In this document: piece after piece, positions 45,134 through 54,129 of the stretch
Numbering within the stretch: the stretch's first letter is position 1
Layout of the letters: every line of letters begins with the position of its first letter
Assembly: GCA_964651495.1 (NCBI GenBank)
Contig: CAZYWP010000005.1
Coordinates: forward strand, 1 to 55,200
Direction: 5' to 3'
Source of the DNA: CAZNVB01 sp964651495
GTDB lineage: Bacteria > Acidobacteriota > Aminicenantia > Aminicenantales > UBA8522
Length of the DNA stretch: 55,200 bases
The notes under the pieces: generated by a model
The model's input: the letters and a program-made list of their open reading frames with translations, nothing else
What the model was told of the DNA's origin: nothing
Databases searched by the model: none
Program-made: the position numbers and the translations under genes

Positions 45134-46387
45134 ATGAAAAAACAGAGATTGGGCGTCGGACTCATCGGCGGCGGGTTCGTGGCCAGGTTCCACATCCGGG
45201 CCTGGACCGGAGTCCGCGATGGCGACATTCTCGGGATCGTGGACAAAGACAAGAAAAGGGCGGAGGAGGCCGCGGCGCTGGCTAAGAAACTGGATGTCGG
45301 GAAGACAAAGGTTTATGGCTCGATCACCGAGATGGTTTCCGACCCGGCGATCGACGCCGTCTGGATCTGCTCCCCGAATTTCACGCGGCTGGAGGTCATG
45401 GAGGAAATCGTCCATGCTCTCCAAAAAGGAAAGGGGGCGCTTTTAGGCGTCTGCTGCGAGAAGCCGCTCGGCCGGAACGCCAAAGAGGCACGGCAGATGC
45501 TGGCCCTCGCCCAGAAGGGCAAACTCCTCGACGGCTATCTTGAAAACCAGGTCTTCGCCCCCTCGGTCGTCAGAGGCAAGCAGATCGTTTGGACCAGGGG
45601 CGCGGCTTTATCCGGGCGGCCCTACCTGGCCAGGGCGGCCGAGGAGCACAGCGGACCGCACATGCCTTGGTTCTGGGAAGGAAGCCTCCAGGGCGGCGGG
45701 GTCCTCAACGACATGATGTGCCATTCGGTCGAGGTGGCCCGCTTTTTGCTGACACCGCCCAAAGCCGACCGGAGCGTCCTCACTCCGTCAAAAGTCACGG
45801 CCTATGCCTCCTGCCTAAAATGGCAGATTCCTGAATATGCCAAAGTCCTTTGGGAACAAAGCGGCGGCAAGACCGACTATCTCAAGAGGCCGGCTGAGGA
45901 CTTTGCCCAGTCGCTGATTGAATACAGGGATGAAAAAGGAAGCCCCATCGTTGTCGAGACGACCACCTCGTGGTGCTATGTCGGCGCCGGGCTCCGCCTG
46001 AGCATGGAGCTCCTCGGCCCGGAATACGCCCTCCAGATCAACACCCTCGACGCCGACCTCAAAGTTTTCTTCAGCCGGAAGGTCCAGGGAAAAGCGGGAG
46101 AAGACCTGGTGGAGAAACAGAATGCCGAGGTCGGGCTGATGCCGGTCGTCAGCGACGAGGAAAACGTCTATGGCTACACGGCGGAAGACAGGCATATGGT
46201 CCAGTCATTCCTCAAAGGAGATCGTCCGAGCGAGAATTTCAGCGACGGCGTCAACGTGACCGAGCTTCTGATGACGGCCTACATGAGCGTGGAGAAGGAT
46301 AAGTCCCTCCCCTTCCCGCCCCCCGGCCTGGCGAATTTCGTCCCGGCCGCGGCGAAAGGGACCTGGAATCCGAAGAAAGGCCGGTAA
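45134..46387 (+). CDS. Gfo/Idh/MocA-family oxidoreductase
   Basis: NAD(P)-dependent oxidoreductase, 417 residues. Rossmann motif GLIGGGFVARFHIRA near the N-terminus, the family Lys in CCEKPLGR (about 116-121), and the substrate His near GPHMPWFW. The C-terminal sheet domain is complete. Acts on sugars or inositol-like compounds; substrate not predictable. AGGAGAGG precedes the ATG. Confidence 0.93.
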   Translation: MKKQRLGVGLIGGGFVARFHIRAWTGVRDGDILGIVDKDKKRAEEAAALAKKLDVGKTKVYGSITEMVSDPAIDAVWICSPNFTRLEVMEEIVHALQKGKGALLGVCCEKPLGRNAKEARQMLALAQKGKLLDGYLENQVFAPSVVRGKQIVWTRGAALSGRPYLARAAEEHSGPHMPWFWEGSLQGGGVLNDMMCHSVEVARFLLTPPKADRSVLTPSKVTAYASCLKWQIPEYAKVLWEQSGGKTDYLKRPAEDFAQSLIEYRDEKGSPIVVETTTSWCYVGAGLRLSMELLGPEYALQINTLDADLKVFFSRKVQGKAGEDLVEKQNAEVGLMPVVSDEENVYGYTAEDRHMVQSFLKGDRPSENFSDGVNVTELLMTAYMSVEKDKSLPFPPPGLANFVPAAAKGTWNPKKGR

Positions 46388-46814
46388 CTGCCCCTCATCC
46401 TCCAAAAATTTAAGTTGAAGCCGCCGAAAAAACTAAAGATCAATTCCCGCTTGCAGTGAAGACTCGACGGTAGTTTTGGTGAAATTAAAAGAGTTAATCC
46501 TGCCAAGTGTCAAACTTGGATTAGCCTCCTCCTTTTAGAGGAAGAGAAGCAAACCAAAAATCACCCCTTAAATCATCCAGAAAGACTGAGATAAAGAGCG
46601 AAGGATCTTGAAGGAGCAACCGCTGTCCACGGCGAGTTCCCATCCACCACTCTCCTGGCCACCGATTTCTTTTCCAGCTCGCTTCGGAGCTTTCGAGCAC
46701 GAAGCGAGCCGCCCCGCGATTCTCACTTTGTAATTATTAAGGAGGATTGTAAATACCCAAAAAAGGTTATTTTGGAGGTTATTTTAGATTAGCAAATATG
46801 AAAATGGGTAATGG
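46388..46814. other. Gene-free region with hairpins
   Basis: Between convergent genes. Hairpins: CCAAGT/ACTTGG near 46504-46520 and a perfect 10-bp stem GCTCGCTTCG/CGAAGCGAGC (46677-46686 with 46700-46709, loop of 13). No T-run, no gene. Confidence 0.5.
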
Positions 46815-47090
46815 CTATCTATACGCGTCCCCTCTTGGGAGTATCGCCACGATTTCAACGATCTTTCTCTCTTTGAAGAGCCGATAGATCAGCCGCCAGT
46901 CCCCAATTCTGTATCGAATAAGCCCTTTCAACTGTCCTGTAAGAGGTTTAATGTTATTCCCATATATCGGGTTCTTTTCCAAATCTTCAAAACAACCGTC
47001 AAGTCTTTGCTGGATATCCCTGGACGCTTTATCATAGACTCTTTTCGCCGGTTTCGTAAGGACTATTTCCCAGATGTCTTTTTGCGCCAC
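46815..47090 (-). CDS. RelE-family mRNA interferase toxin
   Basis: A 91-residue RelE/ParE-superfamily toxin with a typical core: WEIVLTKPAKRVYDKA, then KPLTGQLKGLIRYRIGDWRLIYRL and a basic C-terminus (LPRGDAYR). Such enzymes cut mRNA at the ribosome. Start is GTG inside the antitoxin gene (28-base overlap), a common arrangement. Confidence 0.9.
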   Translation of the reverse strand: MAQKDIWEIVLTKPAKRVYDKASRDIQQRLDGCFEDLEKNPIYGNNIKPLTGQLKGLIRYRIGDWRLIYRLFKERKIVEIVAILPRGDAYR

Positions 47091-47305
47091 TTAACAATCT
47101 CGCCTTTTTCTGAAGCTTTTAATCCCTGTTGGATGGCATCCATCCAGTCGGGTCGGGAAAGAATCTCGAGAGTCTCTTGGTGTCTTTCTAAATATTCTTC
47201 AATGAGCTCTGAGAGTATTTCCTTGATGTTCCTTTTCTCAACACTGGCAATGATTTTGAGGGTGTCTCTCTTGTCCTCAGAAATTCTTACGGTTGTTGTA
47301 GACAT
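47063..47305 (-). CDS. Ribbon-helix-helix-type antitoxin
   Basis: An 80-residue partner of the RelE-type toxin. N-terminal STTTVRISEDKRDTLKIIA is the beta-strand and first helix of a ribbon-helix-helix DNA-binding domain; the C-terminal part should wrap the toxin. AGGAGAG precedes the ATG. Operator candidate upstream. Confidence 0.88.
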   Translation of the reverse strand: MSTTTVRISEDKRDTLKIIASVEKRNIKEILSELIEEYLERHQETLEILSRPDWMDAIQQGLKASEKGEIVKWRKKTSGK

Positions 47306-47315
47306 ATTCGCTCTC

Positions 47316-47339
47316 CTGAAATTAGTCTACTTGTTTCAG
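47316..47339. promoter_or_regulatory. Operator candidate over TA promoter
   Basis: CTGAAA and TTTCAG, separated by 12 bases, flank the -10 box and fit autorepression by the antitoxin. Confidence 0.5.
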
Positions 47340-47352
47340 TTTTTGTTGTCAA
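47324..47352 (-). promoter_or_regulatory. Promoter of the toxin-antitoxin operon
   Basis: Minus strand TTGACA (47352-47347), 17-base spacer, TAGACT (47329-47324), directly before the antitoxin ribosome site. Confidence 0.55.
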
Positions 47353-47374
47353 GTCCAGGGCGCAAGAAATTCAG

Positions 47375-48036
47375 TTACAGTTTGGCGATGCCTTCTTTTA
47401 TCGCGTAGCGGACTAGGTCAGCCTGCTTGTGGAAGCAGAGCTTGCGCATGATGTTTTTCCTGTGGACGAGGGCGGTGTTTAAGCATAAATCCAGCTTCGA
47501 GGCGATCTCTTTCACGGTCAGCCCCTCGGCGATAAGCTGGAGGATTCCTCTTTCCCGCGGGGTGAGGGCCGAGGGTGCTCTGACCGCATCCCGGCTGTGC
47601 GTCTTGCTCTTCCCGCACAGAAAGCCGTGGACAAGAAACCCGGAGATGGCCGGGCTGACATAGTATCTTCCATTGCTCACTTCGCGGATGGCCTGAATCA
47701 CCTCATCGGTGGCGCTCTCCTTGAGCAGGTAGCCATGGGCGCTGCTGAGGAAGGCCTTCTCGACAATCGAGCGGCTGTCGTGGACGCTGAGAATGATGAC
47801 CTTGCTCCGGGGGTCCTTTCTGATGAACCTTGGGTAGTCTCGATGCCGTTGAGAACGGGCATGGACACATCCAGGATATAGACATCGACGCCGAGTTTCC
47901 CGGCCGTCTCCAGGGTGGCCAGGCCGGCAGATGCTTCGCCGACAATCTGGATATCGCTGCTCCCGGCCTCAATGGCGAAGCGCAGCCCTTCCCTGACGAT
48001 AGGGTGGTCATCAGCAAGAAAGACGCGGATGCTCAT
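47375..48036 (-). pseudogene. NarL/FixJ-type response regulator, frameshifted
   Basis: Receiver domain begins MSIRVFLADDHPIVREG (acidic pair 9-10; phospho-acceptor D56 in YILDVSMP). After NGIETT the frame breaks near 47830: the rest of the receiver (RFIRKDPRSKVIILSVHDS...) and the LuxR-type HTH (ALTPRERGILQLIAEGLTVKEIA) lie in the frame shifted by -1. One base is missing relative to an intact gene. Its ATG overlaps the kinase stop (ATGA). Either a real mutation or a sequence error. Confidence 0.85.
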
Positions 48037-49574
48037 CTCCCGCGCCTCCCAAATAGGGGATCGGACTTCGGCGCAGACTCTGGTGCGGGCGTTGCTCCAC
48101 CGGCCGCCTCCGCGCGGAGACCGGAGTCGCGCTCCGCAGGCCTCTCGGCAGGCAGGGTAACAAGGATCTTTGTCCCTTTGCCCGGTGAGGAGTGGATTTC
48201 AAGCGTCCCATTCAGGGACTCGACCATTTCTCTGATCAGCCGGAGGCCCATCGCGGATTCTCCACCCTGACTATTTTTCTTAGGGTCAAATCCAAGCCCA
48301 TTATCTTTGATGGCCAGGCTTATCGTTCTTCTCTGGGATTTGAGGACAACTATTACTCTATTCGCGCGCGAATGTTTGAGGATGTTGTTGACGGCTTCCT
48401 GGACGATTCGGAAGACGACGATCGGCAGGTTGCCCTGAATTTTTTTATCATTTACGCTTGATCGAAAGTCAATCCTGAGGCCTGTCTTTTTTTCAATGTT
48501 TGAAAGGTAATGACCAAGCGCGCTCGAAAGGCCCAGGATATCCAGCTCGGGCGGCCGCATTTCGAGCGCCAGCCTCCTGAGATTTGAGACAAAATCATTG
48601 AATATGGCCCTGAATTTCTGGCAGGACTCCAGGGCCGCTTTCAGATTGTTGTTCTTTATATTTTTTTCCAGCGAACCCGAAAGCAAGTTTATCGCACCCG
48701 TGATATGGCCGATCTCCCCGTGAAGGTTCAGCGAAATTCTTCTCTTTTCTTCTTCTCTTGCCAGAAAAATCCGGCGGGCAAAATGCTTGAGCGCCTTATG
48801 CTGCCGGAGGATTATTTCATGGGCCTGCTTTTGGGCACTGATGTCATAGGAGATTCCGACGAAACCAACGAGATTCTCCTTAGGATCGCGGAGGGGGGTA
48901 ATGGAGACCATCGCCGGAAAGGCTGTTCCATCTTTGCGGCGGACGAGAATCTCACCGCTTCTGGTCTCCTTCCTTCCAAGTCTCTTCTTGGCAGTTCTGT
49001 CATCATCAACCCATGTTTTTATCGGAATGTTATCCCTGAGCTTGGCCCCGATTATTTCTGAAGCCTTCCAGCCATAAAGGGTCTCGGCAAACTTGTTCCA
49101 GTAGATAATCCTGCCCTTGAGGTCGGTGGCGAGGACGGCCTGGCTGACCGCGTCGAGGAGGTTCGATTGGAAACGGAAGCATATCTCTGCCAGCTTCCGG
49201 ATGGTCACATCATGGATCAGGGCAAGAGCCAGGTTTTTATCGCCGTATTTCACGGGAAAGCCCTGGACCTCGACAAAAACCTGGCTTCCGTCTTTTCGGT
49301 TCAATATGTACTCATTGGGTCCGCTCGGCTTGCCCTTTTTCCAATTATTGATAGAGGATTCAAGTTTAGCTAATTGATTGGGGGTTATGATGTTGAGCTC
49401 GGAAACTTTTTTCCCTTTTAGCTCCTCACGAGAGTAGCCGAAGAGCTTAGCCGCCGCTTCGTTGACGTCGATCAAGACACCGGTTAGGTCAACCAGGTAG
49501 TAGGCGACTGGAGAAGATTCGAATATTGTCCTCAGCCAGATTTCCGCCTCTCCAAGCCCTCCTCTCCTAATCAA
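48033..49574 (-). CDS. PAS-domain sensor histidine kinase (HisKA_3 type)
   Basis: A 513-residue cytoplasmic-looking kinase. PAS 1 at about 10-125, PAS 2 at about 135-250, dimerisation region EEEKRRISLNLHGEIGH with H285 and a HATPase at about 380-480 (DNGLGFDP, GMGLRLI-like SAMGLRLIREM). Residue 286 is Gly where the family has Asp or Glu. Start TTG 49574, just after a stop. No membrane segment, so it senses an internal signal. Partner regulator follows. Confidence 0.9.
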   Translation of the reverse strand: MIRRGGLGEAEIWLRTIFESSPVAYYLVDLTGVLIDVNEAAAKLFGYSREELKGKKVSELNIITPNQLAKLESSINNWKKGKPSGPNEYILNRKDGSQVFVEVQGFPVKYGDKNLALALIHDVTIRKLAEICFRFQSNLLDAVSQAVLATDLKGRIIYWNKFAETLYGWKASEIIGAKLRDNIPIKTWVDDDRTAKKRLGRKETRSGEILVRRKDGTAFPAMVSITPLRDPKENLVGFVGISYDISAQKQAHEIILRQHKALKHFARRIFLAREEEKRRISLNLHGEIGHITGAINLLSGSLEKNIKNNNLKAALESCQKFRAIFNDFVSNLRRLALEMRPPELDILGLSSALGHYLSNIEKKTGLRIDFRSSVNDKKIQGNLPIVVFRIVQEAVNNILKHSRANRVIVVLKSQRRTISLAIKDNGLGFDPKKNSQGGESAMGLRLIREMVESLNGTLEIHSSPGKGTKILVTLPAERPAERDSGLRAEAAGGATPAPESAPKSDPLFGRRGR

Positions 49575-49726
49575 GGTCTATCTCTGTCTCTGAAGCGTGT
49601 TTTCTGGTTCGAAAACCTGAGCAGACCCATCGCGGCCCAAAATATTGCGAATATCCGGTGGCAAGGCTGACCAACTTTCTTTTGCTTTTTGTCGGTCTCA
49701 TCAACTTTTAAGACCGTAACGTGTTT

Positions 49727-49755
49727 ATAGTATAAAATAGCTATTGGAAAATCAA
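49727..49755 (-). promoter_or_regulatory. Candidate promoter of histidine kinase
   Basis: Minus strand TTGATT (49755-49750), 17-base spacer, TACTAT (49732-49727). Confidence 0.4.
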
Positions 49756-49829
49756 GGACTTATTAACTTAATGTGACGATTTTCCCATCCTACCATCGTG
49801 GGGAACTGTAAATCACGGCTAAAATGATA

Positions 49830-52800
49830 TCAATGCAACCCATGAGGCGAGGAGGATGGAGTGAGGCGCTTCTTCGCATCTACCAACTCAGGAATGCCCG
49901 GGTCGGCGTCTTTCCACAGCTCAAGGAATCTCGTATACTCTCTTCTTGCCTCTTCCTTCAAGCTTTTCTGCTCGTACAATTTTGCCGCTCGATAATGATA
50001 GATGGGATTATGCATCCTGCGGTCCTGGCTCGCCGGGTCGAAGGTAACTAATTTCTTGTATTCGTCGATCGCCCCGTCCAAGTTCCCCATCTTCTGATGG
50101 GCCCGCGCCAGGACGTCCTGGTCCAGCGGAAAGTTATACCAGGTGAATGTCCGAGCATAGGCCGGGTTGAAGATGGGGATATTCAAGGCGAACTCTTTTT
50201 CCATAAAGCTTATAGCCTCGTCCGCTTTCCCTTCAGACAGCATAATTTCCGCCTGAAGGATGCGGTAGTTTTTCTGGAGCTGCAGGTAAAGGTTGCGTTG
50301 ATTTCCAGGGAATCCTGCCATCAACGACCGGATTTCGTCGACCCTTTGCTTGGCTTCTCTGGTCTGCCCCCTTTTCCATTCGACAAATCCAAGCCAAAGG
50401 CTGTTTTCTACGGGAATCAACCATTCGAGTTGGGGCAGGGCTTCTTTGGCATCCTTCTGGTATTCTGAAAACCGCTTGACAGCCGCATCAAACTCGCCCC
50501 GTTCCAAATAAAAATTGGCCTGGACGAGTTTGGCCAAGGCGGTCCCGTATGCATCTCCGATCGATTCCCAGGCTACCCTGACTCGTTCCATTTCCACCCC
50601 GGCCTGCTCTCGTTTGCCCAGGACATAGTTAAAAATCGCTTTCCACCAGTAACCGAGGCTCTGGACGCTCTTGGATGGTGCGGCGAGAATGAATTGGTCC
50701 AGCCAGCCCATCGCCTCTGCGTAAGCTCCCTTGACGGCATAAATATTGGCGATGATATCCTCGGAACCAAAATCCGGCTTGATCCGCACCGCTTCTCTGT
50801 ATTGGGCGACCGCCTCATCGAGCCGGCCGGTGAGGAAGTAGAGTTGCCCCAGAGAATCCAAGGGATTGGCGTCTTCCGGAGCCACGGAAACGGCCTTTTT
50901 CAGGTATTCTTCCGCTTTGCCGAGATCCCCCGTCTCCATATACAAATAGCCAAGCTGATTCAGGATGGTTGCCCACTGGGGATCCAGCTCCAGGGCTTTG
51001 CTTGCTTCTGCGATCGCTTCCGGATACATCTTTTTCTGTTGGTAAATCCCAAAAAGTGTACTGTGGACTTCCTTTTCCTTGGGATATTTGGCGGCGATTT
51101 CCTGGAGGATGCCGAAATCTTTATCGGCATTTTTCTCCACCCTCCTGGCATAGGTGGCCTCGATGTACAATCGCTCTTTTTCGGCCGCCCTTCCGGAATG
51201 AGCCTTGGCTTTCTCCAGAGCCTCGGCTGCCAGCTGAGGCCTATTTAAATATCGGTAGACTTGATAAAGGGACAGATAGGCCACGGCGAATTGGGGATCG
51301 AGCTCTACGGCTTTTTCCAGGTTATTGCGAGCATCTTCGAAGTACATTTTGTCCAAATTTTCCCGCCCTTCGAGGAAATACTTGTAGGCATCCAGCGAAG
51401 GCGTTTGCACCGGCGCCGAGTCCCGGCTTGTCTCTTCGGCCGCCTTCTGGGACAGGCCGACGCCGCGGGATATTTCCCGGCTCAGTTGGCCGATTTGCTT
51501 GTCCAGGATGCTCTGCGCCCCCTCCCCTCTGGCGGTGGCACTTCTCAGCAATTTCCTGGTCTGGACGTCAAACATCTTCACGTCCGTGGCAAACGTCTCG
51601 CCCGCCTTGACATAGCTGCCCAGGACGAGAGCATCGACATTGTCCTTCTTACACAGTTCAAAACCGAGCTCGCTGTCGATGATGTCGGCCTGTTCCTTCC
51701 CCACCTGCCTGAGGAGGTCGCGCAGCCGTTCGAAGGTCGTGACGTGGAGATATTTTGACTGTTCCAGGCTGGTGATCAAAAGGTTGGGGATGGCGGCCTG
51801 GAGGTAATCGTAGGCCTGGTCCCCCGTTTGATTTTGAAAAGTGATGACCGCTATAGCCCTCTCCACGGCTTTCGCTCTAAAAACAACACGCCAGAGCACG
51901 AGCCCGACGACGACTATCCCTGCAACCGCCAGAATGGGGATCAAGAGTCTCTTCAGCCCGAAAGTCACCGTGATTTCTCTGGAGGTCAGGGCTTTTTTCT
52001 TGGGTTTATCTCTTTCGGCAGAGGGGAATCCTTTTTCGATGGCCTCAATCTCTGCGCGCAGCTCATCGGCCGTCTGAAACCTCTTCTCTTTTTCTTTTTC
52101 CAGGCACCTGAGGATCAGCCGGCTGAGGGCTGCGGGAAGCTGCGGGTTCCATTCCTTTGGATCCCTGGGCTTCTCGCCCTTATGCTTCATGGCTACGCTG
52201 AGCGGTGTCTCGCCTTCGAAAGGAACGCGGCCGGTGACCATCTCGTAGAGGATGACTCCCAGCGAATAAATATCCGACCGGCCGTCCACCTCTTTCGCTT
52301 CCGCCTGCTCCGGTGACATGTAGTCGGGTGTCCCGATGATGAACCCGGTCCCGGTGATCGCCTCTGTCCTGAGCGAGCGGGCGATCCCGAAGTCCATGAT
52401 CTTGGCGTTTCCCTCGCGGTCGATCATGATGTTGCCGGGCTTGAGATCGCGGTGGACGACGCCCAGCCGGTGGGCTTCGGCCAAGCCTTCCGCGACCTGG
52501 CCAGCGATGAAAAGCGCTTTGGCCGAAGGCAGTTGGCCGATCCTTTTGATCAAGCTTTTCAGGTCCTCCCCGGCGACATATTCCATGGTGATGAAGTGGA
52601 CTCCGCCGGATTCTCCCAGGTCATGCATGCGGCAGACGTTGCGGTGCGAGATTTTACGGGCGATCTTTAATTCCTGATTGAACCTGGCGATGATCTTCCG
52701 GTCCGAGGAGATCTGGGGATTGATCAGCTTAAGTGCGATTTCCTCGCTAATTTTTTTGTCTTCGGCTCGATAGACGGCGCCCATGCCGCCCCGCCCCAGC

Positions 52801-52994
52801 TCTTCGATGATCTCGTACCGGCCGGCGAAGACCGTCCCGCGGGCAAGGTCCAATTGGGGCATACTCAACGTCTCGGTCGTGGAAACCGAGAATTCCGGAG
52901 AAGACGGAAGCGGAGTCCCGCACTTGCCGCAATAAAAGGTATCAGGGGGGTTATCAAACTCGCATTTCGGACAGCTGACGGGTTCTTTTTTCAC
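49830..52994 (-). CDS. Ser/Thr protein kinase with zinc ribbon and TPR domain
   Basis: About 1054 residues. Zinc ribbon C8, C11, C22, C25; Hanks-type kinase about 60-325 (GRGGMG 67-72, Lys 89, HRDLKPGN with D183, DFG 201-203); TM helix about 350-371; then a FlgO/TolB-N-like region (VITFQNQTGDQAYDYL); then many TPR repeats (about 540-1030). I use GTG 52994, since the frame start at 53042 lies in the promoter. Signals probably via periplasmic TPR partners. Typical of Acidobacteriota. Confidence 0.9.
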   Translation of the reverse strand: MKKEPVSCPKCEFDNPPDTFYCGKCGTPLPSSPEFSVSTTETLSMPQLDLARGTVFAGRYEIIEELGRGGMGAVYRAEDKKISEEIALKLINPQISSDRKIIARFNQELKIARKISHRNVCRMHDLGESGGVHFITMEYVAGEDLKSLIKRIGQLPSAKALFIAGQVAEGLAEAHRLGVVHRDLKPGNIMIDREGNAKIMDFGIARSLRTEAITGTGFIIGTPDYMSPEQAEAKEVDGRSDIYSLGVILYEMVTGRVPFEGETPLSVAMKHKGEKPRDPKEWNPQLPAALSRLILRCLEKEKEKRFQTADELRAEIEAIEKGFPSAERDKPKKKALTSREITVTFGLKRLLIPILAVAGIVVVGLVLWRVVFRAKAVERAIAVITFQNQTGDQAYDYLQAAIPNLLITSLEQSKYLHVTTFERLRDLLRQVGKEQADIIDSELGFELCKKDNVDALVLGSYVKAGETFATDVKMFDVQTRKLLRSATARGEGAQSILDKQIGQLSREISRGVGLSQKAAEETSRDSAPVQTPSLDAYKYFLEGRENLDKMYFEDARNNLEKAVELDPQFAVAYLSLYQVYRYLNRPQLAAEALEKAKAHSGRAAEKERLYIEATYARRVEKNADKDFGILQEIAAKYPKEKEVHSTLFGIYQQKKMYPEAIAEASKALELDPQWATILNQLGYLYMETGDLGKAEEYLKKAVSVAPEDANPLDSLGQLYFLTGRLDEAVAQYREAVRIKPDFGSEDIIANIYAVKGAYAEAMGWLDQFILAAPSKSVQSLGYWWKAIFNYVLGKREQAGVEMERVRVAWESIGDAYGTALAKLVQANFYLERGEFDAAVKRFSEYQKDAKEALPQLEWLIPVENSLWLGFVEWKRGQTREAKQRVDEIRSLMAGFPGNQRNLYLQLQKNYRILQAEIMLSEGKADEAISFMEKEFALNIPIFNPAYARTFTWYNFPLDQDVLARAHQKMGNLDGAIDEYKKLVTFDPASQDRRMHNPIYHYRAAKLYEQKSLKEEARREYTRFLELWKDADPGIPELVDAKKRLTPSSSPHGLH

Positions 52995-53013
52995 TTTTCT
53001 GCTTGTTGGCAAG

Positions 53014-53042
53014 AAGATATCAACTCTGCGAAAATTAGTCAA
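53014..53042 (-). promoter_or_regulatory. Promoter of Ser/Thr kinase gene
   Basis: Minus strand TTGACT (53042-53037), 17-base spacer, TATCTT (53019-53014). It excludes the more upstream TTG as start codon. Confidence 0.5.
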
Positions 53043-53066
53043 CCGGCTGGTGACGGCTGACTTACC

Positions 53067-53609
53067 CTAGCGCTCTATTCTCTCCAGCCGCTGAACAATG
53101 GCCGTGTACTTCTCGTGGATCATGCGGCGGTCAAACTCCCGCATCTCCTCCAACATTGCATCCTGCTCCTCGCGGCTGAAGTACTTCAATGAGGCGGGAA
53201 AAAACACCTTGTCTTCCTTCCTGATGTGCTCGGGATAGAAACTGGCCAAGCCGGCCATCCTTTCGGCTGCTGCGCCAACAGCTCTCTTGTCTCCAGAAAG
53301 GCAGCGCTCCTTGGCTTCCACCAGCTCGGCGACTATCTTGCGCGCATAGGCATGCTCGTCAACCAGCTCCTGCATGACCCGGCGGTCCTCTGTTGATAGA
53401 TTTTTTTGAGCGAGATCTCTAAACAGGATGTTCTCTTCCTTTCCATGATGCGTCCGGTCGGCATACACCCGGATGAAATCCACGAGAGTGTCGATGAGCA
53501 GTGGATCCACTTTGCCATTCCGGGCTATTCTCTCCGCTTCTTGGCGCAGAACCTCAATCCCTTTCTCGATGAGCCGGTGCTCAATCATTAGCGGGCCAAT
53601 CGTTAACAT
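53067..53609 (-). CDS. Hemerythrin-like (HHE) domain protein
   Basis: A 180-residue four-helix-bundle protein with the metal-ligand series IEHRLIEKG (His), THHGKEEN (HxxxE), VDEHAYARK (His) and YPEHIRKEDKVFF (HxxxD-like). Binds O2, NO or iron in related proteins, or serves in oxidative-stress sensing. It starts 28 bases after nothing but the leuD stop on the same strand, so may be co-transcribed with the LeuCD pair. Confidence 0.9.
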   Translation of the reverse strand: MLTIGPLMIEHRLIEKGIEVLRQEAERIARNGKVDPLLIDTLVDFIRVYADRTHHGKEENILFRDLAQKNLSTEDRRVMQELVDEHAYARKIVAELVEAKERCLSGDKRAVGAAAERMAGLASFYPEHIRKEDKVFFPASLKYFSREEQDAMLEEMREFDRRMIHEKYTAIVQRLERIER

Positions 53610-53637
53610 GGCTGAATCTCCTTAACTCGGCATCCGA

Positions 53638-54129
53638 CTATTTCTTTCCCAGCTTTTTTTTCGTGTATTCGATCAGGCCGCCGGCCTCAATAATACCAAT
53701 GACGGACTCGGGAAGCGGGAAAAACTTGAAGACGCGCTCGCCCGCAATGATCTTCCCTCCCGCGAAGTCGATTTCGACCTCGTCGCCCGTCTTCAGCGCC
53801 TCCGACGCCTCCTCGCACTGAAGAACGGCCAGCCCCAGGTTGATGGCGTTGCGGAAATAGATTCGGGCGAAGGATTGTGCGACCACGGCCTGAACCCCGG
53901 CCGCCCTCAGGCAGCTCGCCGCCTGCTCCCGCGAACTCCCGCAGCCGAAATTCTTCCCCCCCACGATGACATCGCCGGGCTTCACGTTTTTGGCGAACTC
54001 GGGTTCGAGGTCCTCCATGGCGTGCTTGGCCATCTCGGCCGGCTCCATGAGCTGGTAAGTGTACCGCCCCGGAAAAATGACATCGGTGTTGACGTCGTCC
54101 CCGTACCTCCAAACGCGTCCTTTGCTCAT
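53638..54129 (-). CDS. LeuD-like aconitase family small subunit (second pair)
   Basis: A 163-residue small subunit with NTDVIFPGRYTY and GGKNFGCGSSREQA. Overlaps the large-subunit gene by 4 bases (ATGA). The longer upstream frame to 54492 is inside the large subunit. Archaeal-type isopropylmalate/homoaconitate dehydratase; substrate unsure. Confidence 0.9.
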   Translation of the reverse strand: MSKGRVWRYGDDVNTDVIFPGRYTYQLMEPAEMAKHAMEDLEPEFAKNVKPGDVIVGGKNFGCGSSREQAASCLRAAGVQAVVAQSFARIYFRNAINLGLAVLQCEEASEALKTGDEVEIDFAGGKIIAGERVFKFFPLPESVIGIIEAGGLIEYTKKKLGKK

